From the NCBI GenBank assembly GCA_013373595.1, contig JABXHO010000031.1, positions 1-48,057 on the forward strand: a stretch of DNA of 48,057 nucleotides, in the 5' to 3' direction. The position numbers were made by a program, and so were the translations under genes. Positions 8,698 to 17,644 of the stretch are shown here, one piece after another. The stretch is from Flavobacteriales bacterium. GTDB taxonomy: Bacteria; Bacteroidota; Bacteroidia; Flavobacteriales_D; Crocinitomicaceae. Below the pieces are notes generated by a model. That model was not told the DNA's origin. It was given only the letters and a program-made list of their open reading frames with translations, and did not search any database. Position 1 is the stretch's first letter; each line of letters begins with the position of its first letter.

Positions 8698-8731
8698 TTA
8701 ATCAATATGTGATTAAGATATTGTATATTTG
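8698..8731 (+). promoter_or_regulatory. dnaE-dinB promoter with palindromic operator
   Basis: TTAATCA (8698-8704) and TGATTAA (8710-8716) form a perfect 7-bp inverted repeat with a 5-bp spacer. It sits just upstream of a TATATTTG -7 box (8724-8731), covering the place where the -33 element would be; no TTG is found there. This is where a repressor would act, and the genes downstream are damage-tolerance polymerases. The regulator is not in the window. Confidence 0.5.
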
Positions 8732-8786
8732 TTCCTCAACCTCGCAACGAGAGCTGCAAAGCTCAAACAACATTTAATAAGACTGT

Positions 8787-11700
8787 ATGTATTTAAATAC
8801 GCACACCTATTATAGTTTGCGTTATGGGGTTTTTGATGCTCAAACGCTGGTAGAATTAGCACAGGAGAATCGTGTTTCGTCTCTTGCCTTAACGGATATT
8901 AATTCAACATCAGCATGCATCAACTTTATTCGGGAGTCACGGAAACGTGGTGTGAAGCCTATCGTTGGCGTGGATGTTAGAAATGGCGTCCAACAGCGAT
9001 TTATCTTACTGGCAAAAAATAACGATGGATTCCAACGAATCAATCACTACCTAACCACTATTTTGCTGAAAGATGAGGTGCTTCACACTGCTCCTGAATT
9101 GGAGAACGTATGGGTTATCTATCCTTTTGAGAAAGGAAAAATGAGGACACTGAGGGAGAATGAGTTTATCGGTGTGCGTCCTGAGAATATTCCAACCATT
9201 CGCTTGCAAAAATGGGCAACGGATAAAATGGTGATTCTTCAGCCTGTAACGTTTCGAACGAAAAAAGATTTCAATGCGCACCGCTTATTGCGTGCAATTG
9301 ATTTAAATACCTTATTAAGCAAGTTGCCGACTTCTGAACAAGCGCTTCCGAATGATCAAATGTTGCCCATCGAGCGCTTGCTTCAGTTGTTTGAGGCTTA
9401 CCCCGAAATAATTCGGAATACACAAAGAATACTGGATGAAAGTAGTATTCATTTTGACCTTTCGGAAGAGCGTGCCCCACAAAATCAAAAAACATATACA
9501 GGGTCGGAAGAGGAAGATATGAAGCTGCTGTTGGAGTTGTGTAAAGAGGGATTAAAATACCGTTACCCTTCGGCTTCGGAACTGATTTTAGAACGGGTGA
9601 GTCGCGAGTTGGAAACGATTCAGAAAATGGGATTTGTCTCTTACTTTTTGATGAATTGGGATATTGTGACCTACGCGCGCTCGAAAGGGTATTTCTATGT
9701 CGGTCGTGGAAGTGGTGCCAACAGTGTAGTCGCTTATTTGCTTCGAATTACAGATGTTGATCCGATTGAATTGAACCTCTATTTTGAACGATTCATCAAC
9801 CTGTTTCGGAAAAATCCACCGGATTTTGATATTGATTTTTCGTGGAAGGATCGTGATGATGTGACGCGCTATATGTTTACGCGTTTTAAGCATGTAGCAC
9901 TCGTTGGGACGTATAATACATTTCAACGAAGAGCTGTTCTGCGTGAGTTGGGAAAGGTATTTGGACTACCCAAAGAAGAAATTGACCTGTTAACGAAAGA
10001 TCGTTTGCACCCATCGCAACGAACACATTTGACGGATTTGGTGGTGAAGTACGCGCACTACATACACGGTTTCCCAAGTCATTTGAGTGTACACGCAAGT
10101 GGAATTGTGATTTCAGAGCACCCCATCAACTATTTCTCAGCTACGTTTCTTCCTCCGAAAGGCTATCCAACCTTGCAATTTGATATGCATGTAGCCGAAG
10201 ATGTCGGCTTGTATAAGTTTGATATTTTGAGTCAGCGCGGACTTGGGAAAATAAAGGATACACTGGAAATTATCGCTTACAATCGTCCTGAAGCAGGAGA
10301 GATTGATATCCACAACATGCGCGATTTTAAACGTGATGAACGCATCAAGTCAATGCTTCGAGAAGCAGATGCCATCGGGTGTTTTTATGTGGAGTCGCCA
10401 GCGATGCGGATGCTATTGCGGAAGCTGCAAGTAGATGATTACCTCGGGTTGGTTGCTGCAAGTTCGGTGATTCGCCCTGGAGTCGCGAAGTCTGGAATGA
10501 TGAATGCCTACATTAAGCGGTTTCGACACCCTGAAACAAGAAAAGAAGCGCATCCTGTGTTACTTGATTTGATGCCTGAAACGTTTGGGGTAATGGTTTA
10601 CCAAGAAGATGTGATCAAAGTCGCGTATCATTTCGCAGGATTAACTCTGGGGGAAGCGGATAAAATGCGACGAGGAATGTCCGGGAAATTTCGATCTCGA
10701 GAGGAGTTTCAAGCAGTCAAGGAAAAGTTTTTTCGAAGCTGTATTGAGGAAAAAGGGCATCCGCCAGAATTGGCTGCGGAAGTATGGCGACAAACAGAAA
10801 GTTTTGCTGGATACGCATTTGCAAAGGGACACTCGGCATCCTATGCGGTGGAAAGTTATCAATGTTTGTTCTTGAAAGCGTATTATCCATTGGAATTCAT
10901 GGTGGCAACCATCAACAACTACGGAGGTTTTTACAGCACGGAATTGTATGTTCAGGAAGCGCGCAGGCTCGGAGGAGAAATTGTGGCGCCATGCGTGAAC
11001 AATAGTCAATACTTAACGACAATCTCAGGAACGGAAATCTATTTAGGCTTCCATCTCATCAAGTCGCTGGAAAGTAAAATAGGGTTGATGATTACCGAAG
11101 AACGGATGAGAAATGGAGCATACAGAGATCTGAATGACTTCCTGGATCGCGTTCCAATTGGGATCGAACAGTTAATTTTATTGATGCGGATCAATGCATT
11201 CCGATTTACAGGAAAAGACAAACGAACCTTGCTGTGGGAAGCACATTTGAAAGTGAGTAAATCGTCGCATCCAGTTGCAAGTCACGATTTATTCCGTTTG
11301 GCCCCGAAAGAATATGAAATTCCTACGTTTTCACATTCCAAAGAAGAGGCGATTTTTGATCAAATTGAACTGCTTAATTTCCCGCTGTTTAGTCCGTTTA
11401 GAATCGTGCTTCCAGATCCTGTGTCTGAGCAGGGGCGAAGAACACCTTTTGTTTTGGCAAAAGATTTACACCGTTTCAAAGACCAAAAGGTGTGGGTGAA
11501 AGGTTATCTGATTCATGCTAAGAAAACGACCACTTCAAAGGGAGAACGCATGTTTTTCGGAACTTTTTTGGATGAGGAAGGAGCGTGGCTAGATACAGTT
11601 CATTTTCCGCAAATTGCAGCTCAATTTCCTTTTCGGGGAAGAGGTGTGTACAAAATATACGGAACTGTTTTGATCGAATACGATTGCACCAATATTGAAG

Positions 11701-11885
11701 TGACTTCCATGGAAAAAATGAGTGTGATGGAAGATCCACGTTATGCAGAACTCGATAGCAATCGGGTGAAGGAAGCTCCTCCCGAGGTGGTGACGAAAAA
11801 CCGAAGGACAAGTCGGTGGGGACGTTCAAATATCGCTCAATCCGAATTGAAGCTCAGGAAGGAAGACCAAACAATGACTTCGTAA
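8787..11885 (+). CDS. dnaE2: DNA polymerase III alpha subunit, short DnaE2-like form
   Basis: A 1032-residue C-family DNA polymerase. The PHP domain (about 1-200) starts MYLNTHTYYSLRYG: the first metal-ligand His of the usual HxHxxxS motif is Asn4, and ALTDINS lacks the His of ALTDHG, so PHP exonuclease chemistry is probably lost. The palm has GRGSGANSVVAYLLRITDVD and the catalytic PDFDIDF (D346 and D348); the helix-hairpin-helix region and a C-terminal OB fold (about 895-975, VWVKGYLIHAKKTTTSKGER) follow. It is shorter than replicative DnaE (about 1160-1450 residues in this phylum). The pairing with dinB points to translesion synthesis, as in the DnaE2 (ImuC) mutasome. No imuB-like gene or LexA-type repressor is adjacent. 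Confidence 0.85.
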   Translation: MYLNTHTYYSLRYGVFDAQTLVELAQENRVSSLALTDINSTSACINFIRESRKRGVKPIVGVDVRNGVQQRFILLAKNNDGFQRINHYLTTILLKDEVLHTAPELENVWVIYPFEKGKMRTLRENEFIGVRPENIPTIRLQKWATDKMVILQPVTFRTKKDFNAHRLLRAIDLNTLLSKLPTSEQALPNDQMLPIERLLQLFEAYPEIIRNTQRILDESSIHFDLSEERAPQNQKTYTGSEEEDMKLLLELCKEGLKYRYPSASELILERVSRELETIQKMGFVSYFLMNWDIVTYARSKGYFYVGRGSGANSVVAYLLRITDVDPIELNLYFERFINLFRKNPPDFDIDFSWKDRDDVTRYMFTRFKHVALVGTYNTFQRRAVLRELGKVFGLPKEEIDLLTKDRLHPSQRTHLTDLVVKYAHYIHGFPSHLSVHASGIVISEHPINYFSATFLPPKGYPTLQFDMHVAEDVGLYKFDILSQRGLGKIKDTLEIIAYNRPEAGEIDIHNMRDFKRDERIKSMLREADAIGCFYVESPAMRMLLRKLQVDDYLGLVAASSVIRPGVAKSGMMNAYIKRFRHPETRKEAHPVLLDLMPETFGVMVYQEDVIKVAYHFAGLTLGEADKMRRGMSGKFRSREEFQAVKEKFFRSCIEEKGHPPELAAEVWRQTESFAGYAFAKGHSASYAVESYQCLFLKAYYPLEFMVATINNYGGFYSTELYVQEARRLGGEIVAPCVNNSQYLTTISGTEIYLGFHLIKSLESKIGLMITEERMRNGAYRDLNDFLDRVPIGIEQLILLMRINAFRFTGKDKRTLLWEAHLKVSKSSHPVASHDLFRLAPKEYEIPTFSHSKEEAIFDQIELLNFPLFSPFRIVLPDPVSEQGRRTPFVLAKDLHRFKDQKVWVKGYLIHAKKTTTSKGERMFFGTFLDEEGAWLDTVHFPQIAAQFPFRGRGVYKIYGTVLIEYDCTNIEVTSMEKMSVMEDPRYAELDSNRVKEAPPEVVTKNRRTSRWGRSNIAQSELKLRKEDQTMTS

Positions 11886-11890
11886 GTTTC

Positions 11891-11960
11891 GGGCTTCGAC
11901 TCCGCTCAGCCCTCTATTTCTAGTCGCTTAATTGAGTCCTGAGACTCTCGAAGCCCGACA
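11891..11960 (+). repeat. Dispersed small palindrome between dnaE and dinB
   Basis: A compact hairpin with arms GGGCT (11891-11895) and AGCCC (11908-11912) around TCGACTCCGCTC belongs to the CTGAGC-N5-CGAAG type of dispersed repeat also seen inside the CRISPR repeats. A second, larger pairing joins its start (GGGCTTCGA) to TCGAAGCCC at 11949-11957. It fills most of the gap between the stop of dnaE and the likely start of dinB at 11989, and may attenuate readthrough. It is not followed by a T-run. Confidence 0.55.
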
Positions 11961-11988
11961 TCATCAACATTTAAAAAACAAACTCCCA

Positions 11989-13194
11989 ATGCGATCAATA
12001 GTACACATGGATCTCGATACGTTCTTTGTCTCTTGTGAGCGACTCATCGATAGTCGTTTGAACAATCGTCCTGTGCTTATCGGTGGAACATCCGACCGTG
12101 GTGTCGTGGCGTCGTGCAGCTATGAAGCCCGAAAATTCGGAATACACTCGGCAATGCCCATGCGGATGGCCAAACAGTTGTGTCCTGAAGCTGTCATTTT
12201 ACGGGGGAACTCAGGAGTTTATTCCAAATTTTCAAATGTGGTGACGGAGATCATCAAAGAATCAGTTCCGCTCTACGAAAAAACGTCCGTTGATGAATTT
12301 TACATCGACCTAACGGGAATGGATCGCTTCTACGGTTGCCATAAATTTGCGGGAGAATTGCGCCAACGAATCATCAAAGAGAGTGGTTTGCCAATATCAT
12401 TTGGCTTATCGATTAACAAAACGGTTTCGAAAATTGCGACAGGTGAGGCAAAACCGAATAACGAAATAATGATTGAAAATGGAACGGAAAAGCCGTTTCT
12501 CGCGCCTCTGTCGGTGAAAAAAATCCCCATGGTGGGAGATCGAACCTATCGAATGCTTTGCGATTTGGGCGTGAAGCGAATCCAATCGGTACAGGAGATG
12601 CCCGTCGAGGTGATGGAGCGCGTGTTCGGGAAAAATGGAACCGTGATCTGGAAGAAAGCCAATGGAATTGATAATGCCCCCGTGGTTCAATATAATGAAC
12701 GAAAATCCATTTCGACCGAGCGTACATTTGATCGCGATACCATCGATGTGCACAAGTTGCGAGGAATTTTAATCGCCATGGCGGAAAATTTGGTGTTTCA
12801 ACTGCGTAGAGCCAATAAGTTAACCGCCTGTATTACGGTAAAAATTCGCTATTCTGATTTTCAAACCTATACGTTACAGAAGAAAATTCCCTACAGTGCA
12901 GCCGACCATGTGATTATTCCCATTGTCCTCGAATTGTACGAACGACTCTACAATCGACGCGTGTTGGTTCGTTTAATTGGTGTGCGATACAGCCATATTG
13001 TGGAAGGAGCACACCAAATTACCTTGTTTGAAGATCCTCAAATTCTGAATTTGTACCAAGCAATGGATACAATTCGTAAACAGTTTGGAGATCGTGCGAT
13101 TATGAAAGCATCTGGCATGGAAGCGAAGAGTATTAGCCGTTGGAATCCGTTTAGTGGAGAGCCTCCTCCGTTGTTGGCGAATCGGAGAAGGTGA
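11989..13194 (+). CDS. dinB: DNA polymerase IV (Y family)
   Basis: A 401-residue translesion DNA polymerase. The palm motifs are intact: HMDLDTFFVSCE near the N terminus (D8) and KTSVDEFYIDLTG (D102, E103) supply the metal ligands, followed by the thumb, the little-finger domain and a QITLF sequence (343-347) that matches the sliding-clamp binding pentapeptide. The frame is open upstream to a TTG at 11932, but those 19 residues lie in the dispersed repeat and are not DinB-like, so ATG 11989 is preferred. It follows dnaE by about 100 bp in the same direction and is probably co-transcribed as a mutagenic polymerase pair. The C-terminal tail is basic (ANRRR). Confidence 0.92.
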   Translation: MRSIVHMDLDTFFVSCERLIDSRLNNRPVLIGGTSDRGVVASCSYEARKFGIHSAMPMRMAKQLCPEAVILRGNSGVYSKFSNVVTEIIKESVPLYEKTSVDEFYIDLTGMDRFYGCHKFAGELRQRIIKESGLPISFGLSINKTVSKIATGEAKPNNEIMIENGTEKPFLAPLSVKKIPMVGDRTYRMLCDLGVKRIQSVQEMPVEVMERVFGKNGTVIWKKANGIDNAPVVQYNERKSISTERTFDRDTIDVHKLRGILIAMAENLVFQLRRANKLTACITVKIRYSDFQTYTLQKKIPYSAADHVIIPIVLELYERLYNRRVLVRLIGVRYSHIVEGAHQITLFEDPQILNLYQAMDTIRKQFGDRAIMKASGMEAKSISRWNPFSGEPPPLLANRRR

Positions 13195-13274
13195 TGACGT
13201 TTCGTGCGTGCGTCTCTCAAATCGGTGTTCTTTGAATGAAAATATTTGTAACTTTTCAACGTTAAACCTGAGTA

Positions 13275-13688
13275 ATGTCCGAAGTCATCATCACAAAAGA
13301 TAAATCTACGCTAGATATCGCAATGATTGTTGACTACCTCCAAAATAGTTATTGGGGAAAAGAGCGATCTGCAGAAACAATTGAAAGAAGTATCGAGCAC
13401 TCTATTTGCTTTGGCGCTTACCTTGATGGGCAGCAAATTGGTTTTGCACGAGTGGTAAGTGATCAATCCGTATTTGCCTACATTATGGATGTCTTCATTT
13501 TGGATGATTACAAAGGTTGTGGTTACGGAACAGCGATTATGGAAGCGGTAATGACGGACCAGCTATTGGTTGATGTTGAAAATTGGCAGCTTCGAACGCT
13601 CGATGCACATGAACTCTACAAAAAGTTCGGTTTTACAGAGTTGGAATTTCCTGAACGATCGATGGCAAAACGAACATTTATCATATGA
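13275..13688 (+). CDS. GNAT family N-acetyltransferase
   Basis: A 137-residue single-domain acetyltransferase. GAYLDGQQIGFARVV forms strands 2-3, IMDVFILDDYKGCGYGTAIMEAV carries the acetyl-CoA pyrophosphate loop (KGCGYG, matching the R/QxxGxG/A pattern) and helix 3, and HELYKKFGFTEL is the usual C-terminal motif. It resembles the small YjdJ/PhnO-like GNATs; the substrate cannot be told. Its stop overlaps the start of the next GNAT (ATGA), so both are made from one message. Confidence 0.88.
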   Translation: MSEVIITKDKSTLDIAMIVDYLQNSYWGKERSAETIERSIEHSICFGAYLDGQQIGFARVVSDQSVFAYIMDVFILDDYKGCGYGTAIMEAVMTDQLLVDVENWQLRTLDAHELYKKFGFTELEFPERSMAKRTFII

Positions 13689-14290
13689 AACAATTGGATT
13701 TCTCTCGCGACTATATTCTTGAAAATGAGTGCGTGTTATTGCGACCGCTTCAACCTGAAGATTTCGAGTTATTGAAAGAGTTTTCCATCAATGAACCTGA
13801 GTTGTGGACCTATTCTTTGGTTTCTGGAGCGGGTGAGGAGAATCTGCGAACTTATATGAAAGCCGCCTTCGCTGATAAATCCAAGGAAACAGCCTATCCG
13901 TTTATTGTGTTTGACAAAAGAACCCAGCGTTTTGTAGGAAGTACGCGCTTCTACGATTACCAACCCAAACACAATACCGTTCAACTCGGATATACATGGT
14001 ACGGAAAAGAAGCGCAGGGGACAGGACTCAATAAAAACTGCAAGTTTCTTTTGCTTCAATTTGCATTTGAGGAACTCGGTTTGGACCGCGTAGAATTTCG
14101 AGCGGATAACAATAACAAGCGAAGCATCGCCGCCATGAAAAGTATTGGTTGTACCGTTGAAGGTGTTTTGCGAAGTAATTGCGCAAGTCCAACAGGTCGC
14201 AGAGACAGTATCGTTTTGAGTATTTTAAAAGATGAATGGTTCGATGTCATCAAAAGCACGTTGTCCCAACAACTTCTTCTTTCCCATTAA
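13685..14290 (+). CDS. GNAT acetyltransferase, RimJ/RimL-like
   Basis: A 201-residue acetyltransferase of the RimJ/RimL (Acetyltransf_3) type: LENECVLLRPLQPEDFELL opens the fold, FVGSTRFYDYQPKHNTVQLGYTWYGKEAQGTGLNKNCK contains the CoA loop (KEAQGTGLN), and VEFRADNNNKRSIAAMKSIGCTVEGVLR is the characteristic end. Members acetylate ribosomal protein N-termini, amino acids or small amines; which one here is unknown. It is translationally coupled to the upstream GNAT and converges on msrA with 25 bp between stops. Confidence 0.88.
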   Translation: MKQLDFSRDYILENECVLLRPLQPEDFELLKEFSINEPELWTYSLVSGAGEENLRTYMKAAFADKSKETAYPFIVFDKRTQRFVGSTRFYDYQPKHNTVQLGYTWYGKEAQGTGLNKNCKFLLLQFAFEELGLDRVEFRADNNNKRSIAAMKSIGCTVEGVLRSNCASPTGRRDSIVLSILKDEWFDVIKSTLSQQLLLSH

Positions 14291-14315
14291 TTTAAGGTTC
14301 TCTAATTCTGATCTA

Positions 14316-14954
14316 TCACTTCAATACTTCTGGCATCTTCGCTTTAAACGCATTCAATCGTGGAATGGAAACAGCTTTCACGTAAGACTGATTCGGATGG
14401 AGTTTTTCGTAATCTTGATGATAATCTTCGGCTACCCAAAATACATCGAGTGGAGAAACTTCCGTGGTTACTCTTGTTCCTTCAGAACGTAATTTCTTGA
14501 TCGCTGCTTGGGCAATTTCGCGCTCTTCATCTGTTTCATAGAAAATAGCTGAACGATATTGCGTCCCAGCATCTGGACCTTGTCGGTTCAACGTGGAAGG
14601 ATTGTGTGAGTTAAAGAAAACCTCCACCAACGTTTCATACGAAACAACCGATGAGTCGTAATACACTTTCACAGATTCAGCATGACCGGTTTTTCCTGTT
14701 CCAATTTCCTGATAAGTCGGATTCTTTGTAGTCCCTCCAGAATAACCAGAAACGGCTTCTTGAACACCTTTTACCGATTCAAAAATAGCTTCCACACACC
14801 AAAAACATCCGCTGGCGAAATAAGCCGTTTGAAGCGAATCCAAATCTTTATTCATTTCTGGAGAATTGGCATCGTGAGCGGAACTTGCATGTGCATCCGT
14901 TTGCGCGCAAGACATCAACGAAAAACTGATAAGAAGTATACTGAGAAATTTCAT
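14316..14954 (-). CDS. msrA: Peptide methionine sulfoxide reductase MsrA, lipoprotein
   Basis: A 212-residue MsrA that reduces methionine-S-sulfoxide in proteins. The catalytic motif GCFWCVEA is at 49-56 (C50 nucleophile), with GYSGG, GHAESVKV and the QYRSAIFY block present. The N terminus is a lipoprotein signal (LISFSLMSC, lipid-bearing C16) and a flexible Ser/His-rich linker, so this copy is exported and lipid-anchored in the envelope, repairing periplasmic or surface proteins, unlike the usual cytosolic enzyme. Motif recognition is firm; the exact membrane is inferred. Confidence 0.93.
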   Translation of the reverse strand: MKFLSILLISFSLMSCAQTDAHASSAHDANSPEMNKDLDSLQTAYFASGCFWCVEAIFESVKGVQEAVSGYSGGTTKNPTYQEIGTGKTGHAESVKVYYDSSVVSYETLVEVFFNSHNPSTLNRQGPDAGTQYRSAIFYETDEEREIAQAAIKKLRSEGTRVTTEVSPLDVFWVAEDYHQDYEKLHPNQSYVKAVSIPRLNAFKAKMPEVLK

Positions 14955-15053
14955 AGTTTGCTTGTTTTATGCTTAGTACGATCTCGTGCGAAGAAACTTA
15001 CAGTCAGGCTGCAAAGAAATGTTAAAGTCGATTAGTACGATGTTCCGATTCTA

Positions 15054-15085
15054 CGACTATCCGACTATCCGACTATCCGATGATC
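15054..15085. repeat. Tandem 8-bp repeat, four units
   Basis: CGACTATC occurs three times in perfect tandem (15054-15077), followed by a variant unit CGATGATC (15078-15085), which itself opens a CGATG...CATCG inverted repeat ending at 15093. It lies in the 171-bp gap between msrA and the TPR gene, just after the end of the latter. Slippage could change its copy number. Confidence 0.8.
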
Positions 15086-15125
15086 TGACATCGCGAAGCA
15101 GCACCGCAGGTAATCGGAAATTGAA

Positions 15126-16964
15126 TCAATCCAACAAACTCCCCTCACCGCGTAATTTCTGAAAACGTTTTCGTGCTTCAGCCGTGTACAAGCTTCCTTT
15201 GTAGTCGAACAAAATGCGTCGGTAGTATTCTTTCGCTTTGTCAGGATCAAGTAAATGGTTTTCGTAGATGTCTCCTAATTGGAAAAGTGCATCATCGGCC
15301 AAAATATCATCCGAATAGAATTTCAGCAAACGCTCGAGCATATTAATTGCTTCACTCCACTCTCCCCGTAATTGATAGGCGTGGGCTTTTTTCATCAAAA
15401 TTTCATCTCCCAAACTATGTGCGGGATATTCGCGCACGATGCTGTCGAAGTAGGTGAAAGCGCGATCGTATTGATGTTGTTCAATCAATAAATCAGCTTG
15501 CGCAAACCAATTCATAGCGATGTAATTACTGTCCAATCCATAATTGTCGGTAATCATGAGCGACAAGTTCAAGGCGTCATTTGCAATCAGTTTGGTGGTT
15601 GCTTGTTTCAAGACGTCTAGCTGAGATTGCGCGTAATCAAATTCCCCATCGTAATAGAAAATACGAGCATTTTTGAATTTCGCTTCGTGCCCGATACTTT
15701 CAAACTTATAATCTTTATCCACCTGACTATACAGCAATGCTGCTTCCCAAATATCTCCATCCAATACATGGATGTCTGCCAGTTGCATTTTCACTTCCGA
15801 TTTTTGCATCAAGGAAAGCCCTCGAATTTCGAGAGCGTCGGTTAATGTCGCGATCGCTTCACTTGCATTGTTCGCATAAAAAGCCTGAATGTGCGTCATT
15901 TCCAAAATCAGCGGGAGCGAAGAAGGGCTCTTTCCAACGCGATCCAAAGTCGATTTATAGGCTTGAATTGTTTCGTTGAGCTCGGCTGTGGTGAAGTCGC
16001 GTTGCGTGGTTACCTGTAAAAAGCGAACGTTCAATAATGCATTTTCAGCTCTTCGCGCATACAGTTCATCTTTTCCGTTCTTCAAATATTCAAAGCAACG
16101 CTTAGCAGTGGAGTAGTCCTTGTTCTCAATACAGATGTTCCCCAAGTTGTATACGTACTGTCCGCGAGCATCCAAACGCTTGTCCAATGCTTTCACATGA
16201 ACAAAAGCGGCACTAAAATTCTGACGTTGAATAAATAGCCAAGTAAGCATTTCTGCATAAGTTGTGCTGCTCGGGTTTTTCTGGCTGCGTTCGAGCAAGG
16301 ATTGTTTCAATAGTTCGTATTCAGATGATTCTTCTTCCGAGAAATCAATCTGTCGAGAAAGAATGCGTTGCACATCACTGATGTAAGAGCGATGAACTTC
16401 GAGCAAGTCGAGGTATTCATCAATCATCTTTTGGGTTTCGTTTACCGAACCGTAGTAATCGGCAAAATAGTAATTCAGCGGATACGACTTCTTCAACAAT
16501 TTTCGTCCTTTCACCAATGTTTCGTAGGCAAGATCCGATTTGTTTTGAGCCTTAAACGCGTTGTAGAGCTTTACAACAGAAGAAGAGCTCGGCTGAAGGT
16601 TATCGATTAAATCTCGATAAATGTCATTGGCCTTTCCCGTTTCTCCTTGCTCTTCATAGAATTTGGCAAACAGAATTTCAAACTCTTGTTTATACTGCTG
16701 ACGAGAAATGTGTTTTTTGAAGGTTTTTTCTGCTTTTCTAGCATCTCCCGTTTGTGTCAAGCACTCAACGTAGCGCATAAAATTGATCTTCGATGGATTT
16801 TCACCATACAATTTTTCGTAGTAAATCAATGCCTTGTCGTACTCGCCATTATCGTAATAATGTTGAGCCAATTGCTGATCGCTGCCACCATCCTGTCCAA
16901 AGGAAACAAGCGCGAATTGAAAAGCGAACAAGAAGAGTAAGAATTTTTTCATCATTGATTTCAT
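15126..16964 (-). CDS. Exported tetratricopeptide-repeat protein
   Basis: About 612 residues: a signal peptide (MMKKFLLFLFAFQFALVSFGQ) followed by TPR units through nearly the whole length, e.g. AQHYYDNGEYDKALIYYEKLY at the start, DRAFTYFDSIVREYPAHSLG and DPDKAKEYYRRILFDYKGS near the end. The spacing of A, Y and G residues fits TPR helices. Such proteins act as periplasmic scaffolds; no enzymatic motif is seen. In-frame ATGs at 16964, 16955 and 16952 are all possible starts (16970 is only a TTG). The gene starts about 20 bp after the coiled-coil lipoprotein gene and they are probably one operon; together they may form an envelope complex. Confidence 0.8.
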   Translation of the reverse strand: MKSMMKKFLLFLFAFQFALVSFGQDGGSDQQLAQHYYDNGEYDKALIYYEKLYGENPSKINFMRYVECLTQTGDARKAEKTFKKHISRQQYKQEFEILFAKFYEEQGETGKANDIYRDLIDNLQPSSSSVVKLYNAFKAQNKSDLAYETLVKGRKLLKKSYPLNYYFADYYGSVNETQKMIDEYLDLLEVHRSYISDVQRILSRQIDFSEEESSEYELLKQSLLERSQKNPSSTTYAEMLTWLFIQRQNFSAAFVHVKALDKRLDARGQYVYNLGNICIENKDYSTAKRCFEYLKNGKDELYARRAENALLNVRFLQVTTQRDFTTAELNETIQAYKSTLDRVGKSPSSLPLILEMTHIQAFYANNASEAIATLTDALEIRGLSLMQKSEVKMQLADIHVLDGDIWEAALLYSQVDKDYKFESIGHEAKFKNARIFYYDGEFDYAQSQLDVLKQATTKLIANDALNLSLMITDNYGLDSNYIAMNWFAQADLLIEQHQYDRAFTYFDSIVREYPAHSLGDEILMKKAHAYQLRGEWSEAINMLERLLKFYSDDILADDALFQLGDIYENHLLDPDKAKEYYRRILFDYKGSLYTAEARKRFQKLRGEGSLLD

Positions 16965-16982
16965 ACACAAAAATTGTTCCTG

Positions 16983-17528
16983 TTATTGCTCAAGCAAGCT
17001 CAACGAAAAGTTGTTGAGTTCGTCGTGCAGCTCTTTGTAGGTTGAAACGACAGATTCCTTCGTTGTTACGTAATCCTTCAACAATACACGAAGTTGGTTG
17101 ACTTTGTTTTCTTCAAACGCTACATATTCGGCATACTTTTCACGTTCACCATCGCCATTTTCGATGTCATTTTTGAGTTCTTTGAGTTTTGTGCGCTCCT
17201 CTTCAATACTTACTGGAATTGAACTTTGCGCAGTTCCAAGCGACTTCAAGCTCTTACGCATCAACTTAAACGCATCCATTTTGCGACCCAATTCCATGTC
17301 AATGGTATCCGCTTGATAGTTTCGCTTTACTCGGTTTTCGATCGTGTAGGCGTTCAAAGAGATCGCTCCAATCGAATCCATTTTGTGCTCATTGAATACC
17401 GTCTCTACACTATCAACAGTTTGATTCAACTCGGCAATTCTATCCAAATGCTGCGATGCTTCAATATCCATACACGAAGTGAGTGAAATCAATCCAAAAC
17501 CAATAATCCCAACGAGTGATCGTATCAT
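16983..17528 (-). CDS. Coiled-coil lipoprotein, unknown function
   Basis: A 181-residue protein with a lipoprotein signal (IGFGLISLTSC, lipid-bearing C19). The rest is almost entirely helical and charged, with heptad-like stretches (IEEERTKLKELKNDIENG, then YVAFEENKVNQLRVLLKDYV), so an elongated coiled coil is expected. I do not recognise the family. It is the first gene of an apparent operon with the TPR protein, 20 bp away, which suggests that the two exported proteins work together. Confidence 0.75.
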   Translation of the reverse strand: MIRSLVGIIGFGLISLTSCMDIEASQHLDRIAELNQTVDSVETVFNEHKMDSIGAISLNAYTIENRVKRNYQADTIDMELGRKMDAFKLMRKSLKSLGTAQSSIPVSIEEERTKLKELKNDIENGDGEREKYAEYVAFEENKVNQLRVLLKDYVTTKESVVSTYKELHDELNNFSLSLLEQ

Positions 17529-17644
17529 AAAAATGTCTTTTTACGTAAAAATAAGAAAGATCACGCTCATAACTCTTCTAAAAAGGGAGCTTTAAGGATA
17601 TTTGGGAGTTTGATTGAGTAAAGCAGTTATTTGAATAAGCCTTT

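Noticed and set aside
11932-11988. TTG start for dinB giving a 19-residue extension
   Set aside because: The extension is translated from the dispersed palindrome and is not like any DinB N terminus; ATG 11989 gives the normal start.
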